Source: Crocodylus rhombifer (Eukaryota; Chordata; Crocodylia; Crocodylidae). From it: DNA of 64,000 nt. The notes under the pieces are model-generated. The model saw only the letters and a list, made by a program, of their open reading frames with translations. It ran no database searches and was not told the DNA's origin. The stretch spans positions 376,647 through 440,646 of the forward strand of contig JAVSML010024243.1 in the NCBI GenBank assembly GCA_038503035.1, read 5' to 3'. A program made the translations under genes and the position numbers. This document shows, in pieces, positions 62,111-64,000 of this stretch. The stretch's first letter is position 1; every line of letters begins with the position of its first letter.

Positions 62111-64000
62111 CAACCCAAACCACTTTGCAGGCTTCTCAACCACAATGGGGTGTAGCAGAAGGGTGAATTATAGGTGAAAACTTGGACTTGATAGACATAT
62201 GAGAACCCATAAGCAAAATTAATGAAGAGACGAAATTGTTGACTATCTTCAATGACAGTAATAGATAGCCACTACTCTTATAGCCTATCATAAAACCATA
62301 ATCTGTATCCTCCTTTTACCACACTGTGCCCTGGTAGGAGGAACTAGGAAGGATTAAAAATACCTTTGTATTTCCCTGTTCTGGCCAGCACAGTTTAGAG
62401 CAGACTCTGTGCCTCTGCAGCTGGAGATTTGTTCAGAGAAAACTCTACAGTTAATTCAAATAATCTAACCATAGACAATCAAGGCATGATATTATTTTCG
62501 AGTGCAACCAATTTTGAGAGAAATAAATATTATTTACTTATGGATACTATGTGAGCAGATATTTGGTTTTTTTTTACAATTTTTCTCCTCTCAGTTTGCT
62601 CACCTTTAATATACGCCATCTTCATAAACATAAATTATAATACTGCATGTGTCAGTCATATGTCCTTCAAAAAGACAACTTTTGCTTATCTCAAAATCTA
62701 ATATATTTTGACCCAATGAGCCAGTTAGCACCTCTTTTCTCTGGTAGATTGTACTTAAACTAGCTGCACTGACAACTTTTCATTTCTGTATAAGCTGATA
62801 CTGTCAAAACTAAACAGCTGTTTGTTTGTTTTTTAATATTGATGTTACCCTATTACTAACAAGAAATTGTCAACTAGAGTCCTGAAAACTATTCTGACAT
62901 CTGAATCTGAACTTCCTGAAAGAGTTTGAACACAGTAAAAGAGACAACAGAAATACTTATATGTTACCCATTAGAGGAACAATTTCTCTAATACACAATG
63001 CAGTCAATTTTTCATATATGCATATGTGCATTATTTAAATTAATAGAAAAGCAAAGGATTGCTTAGTCACCTTGGAAGAATCTTGTATACTTATATTTAT
63101 CTAGAATATTGAATATGTCAAGGGTGCAGATAACACTTAAACTGCAAATAAATGCAATGTGTTGAATTGCTTATGTCAGTGAAATAAATCAAATAGCACA
63201 AACTTAATACCTTAACTGCTTTTATAACTGGGTTTACAATATTTTTTTTATTTGATGTACAGCATGTATTGTTTGCAATTCAACAGCAATTTGCAATCAT
63301 TGTTTATATCAAAATAGTGAAAGTTAAAAGAAATCAATATATATTCATTCTTATTATGTGTCCCTCGGCTATCGCTCCTTGTTAGCGATTACAAATGCCA
63401 ATTCATATCCATCACAAGAGTTTTTTTTCTTCATGGTTAGAGAACGGGGGAGTCTGATTTTAAAAACGGTGTGAGGGCTTTTTGTTTCTTCTGCAGGACT
63501 CTTGTTGTGGCGGGAGCTCTTTTTGTATGTTTACTGAAACTAGTTTGAGTTAACTAGGGACAAAAACACACTACACATATTTCAAAATATATAAACAAAG
63601 TTACCTGAAAATGTATGGATGCTTGCTTGTGACTTCGGGAGAAAATAGCTTTCTTGCTTATTCAAAATTCCTTCTCAATTTTTGAGAGAACAACTAGATG
63701 GCACTTTAAAAGCTGATTTTCAAAATGTGATCTAAAAAGGCAATGTGAATTGCTTACTATTTGTCCAGTAGAAAGAATAAGGCTACAGTAAAATATCTAT
63801 TGTTTTCTCAGGGTAAAAAATTCTGGTACTCATTTCTTTGGAAAGTACTATGGCTCCCATGCTTTGAAGCAGCAAATTGAAATTTGGCAGGCTGTAACCT
63901 TTTAGTCAGGTATACCTATGAGGCGTATACCTTTGCCTCATGACAAACAAACAGTCATTTCACCAGGCTAATTTAGCCTTTAGAAAAATCAGAGATTGCA
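62111..64000. other. AT-rich background with one CpG-retaining island
   Basis: No gene or transposon hallmark. The island at 63350-63560 is described separately. Confidence 0.45.
63243..63560. promoter_or_regulatory. Candidate conserved non-coding element
   Basis: In AT-rich DNA this stretch keeps CpGs (CCCTCGGCTATCGCTCC, AGCGATTAC, GAACGGGGG, AACGGTG, GTGGCGGGAGC) and contains a perfect ATCGCT/AGCGAT hairpin (about 63372-63390), repeated TTTGCAAT motifs (63266-63298) and a TGTTTAT forkhead-like site. No repeat family fits. Conservation cannot be judged from one sequence. Confidence 0.25.

Noticed and set aside
59613..62210. Complete Harbinger element with a right end near 62.19 kb
   Set aside because: The candidate right-end sequence (GGACTTGATAGACATATGAG) pairs only weakly with the left end and there is no TAA duplication.

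Overview
The window looks like gene-poor intergenic or intronic DNA from an archosaur-like reptile. A crocodilian is most likely and a turtle is the main alternative. The basis is many CR1 LINE copies of very different ages with the characteristic CR1 3' tails, many short non-autonomous DNA transposons (hAT, TA-target and PIF/Harbinger type), fragments resembling an L2 LINE and a DIRS-type retrotransposon, and an AT-rich background with no spaced bacterial-type genes. No database search was possible, so all family names rest on recognised motifs, terminal inverted repeats (TIRs) and target-site duplications (TSDs). I found no convincing exon set of a host protein gene, no tRNA or rRNA gene and no CRISPR array. 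The only long protein reading frames are CR1 ORF2 remnants.

Layout. 1-9 kb: a degenerate plus-strand CR1 (1.03-2.59 kb) carrying a GC-rich insertion; a hAT element inside another hAT element (4.09-4.66 kb); a third hAT with a perfect 8-bp TSD (4.77-4.93 kb); a hairpin-rich block (6.9-7.3 kb); and a ~0.52 kb imperfect palindrome (8.0-8.5 kb). 8.95-11.45 kb: the best preserved CR1, minus strand, with an uninterrupted 687-codon frame covering the reverse transcriptase. 14.9-15.3 kb: an L2-like RT remnant. 16.8-18.0 kb: a young plus-strand CR1 tail inside an old minus-strand CR1. 21.3 and 23.6 kb: two MITEs. 27.7-28.8 kb: a compound fold-back block, followed by an old CR1 (28.9-29.6 kb). 31.8 kb: hAT. 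32.8 kb: a 54-bp tandem duplication. 33.3-34.6 kb: a TA-flanked element. 34.7-35.8 kb: a hAT element broken by a 100-N assembly gap. 36.8-37.4 kb: old CR1. 39.4-42.4 kb: a hAT element split by a 2.7 kb CR1 that keeps endonuclease and RT. 43.2-44.2 kb: a remnant resembling a DIRS tyrosine recombinase. 44.4 kb: Tigger-like. 48.8-50.5 kb: CR1. 51.2-53.1 kb: a long old CR1 broken by later insertions. 56.6-57.5 kb: a Harbinger-type element with TAA duplications. 59.6-62.1 kb: an unassigned GC-rich block. The remaining intervals show no feature I can support.

How it fits together. The elements form a datable series of nested insertions: hAT in hAT, CR1 in hAT, CR1 in CR1 and hAT in DNA of CR1 age. 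Two small palindromic families are each recognisable from two copies inside this window (28.10 with 54.25 kb, and 28.7 with 42.84 kb). I did not find a clearly new biological system. The most useful leads are these palindromic families, the DIRS-like recombinase remnant, the long CR1 frame and a few candidate regulatory or exon-like islands.
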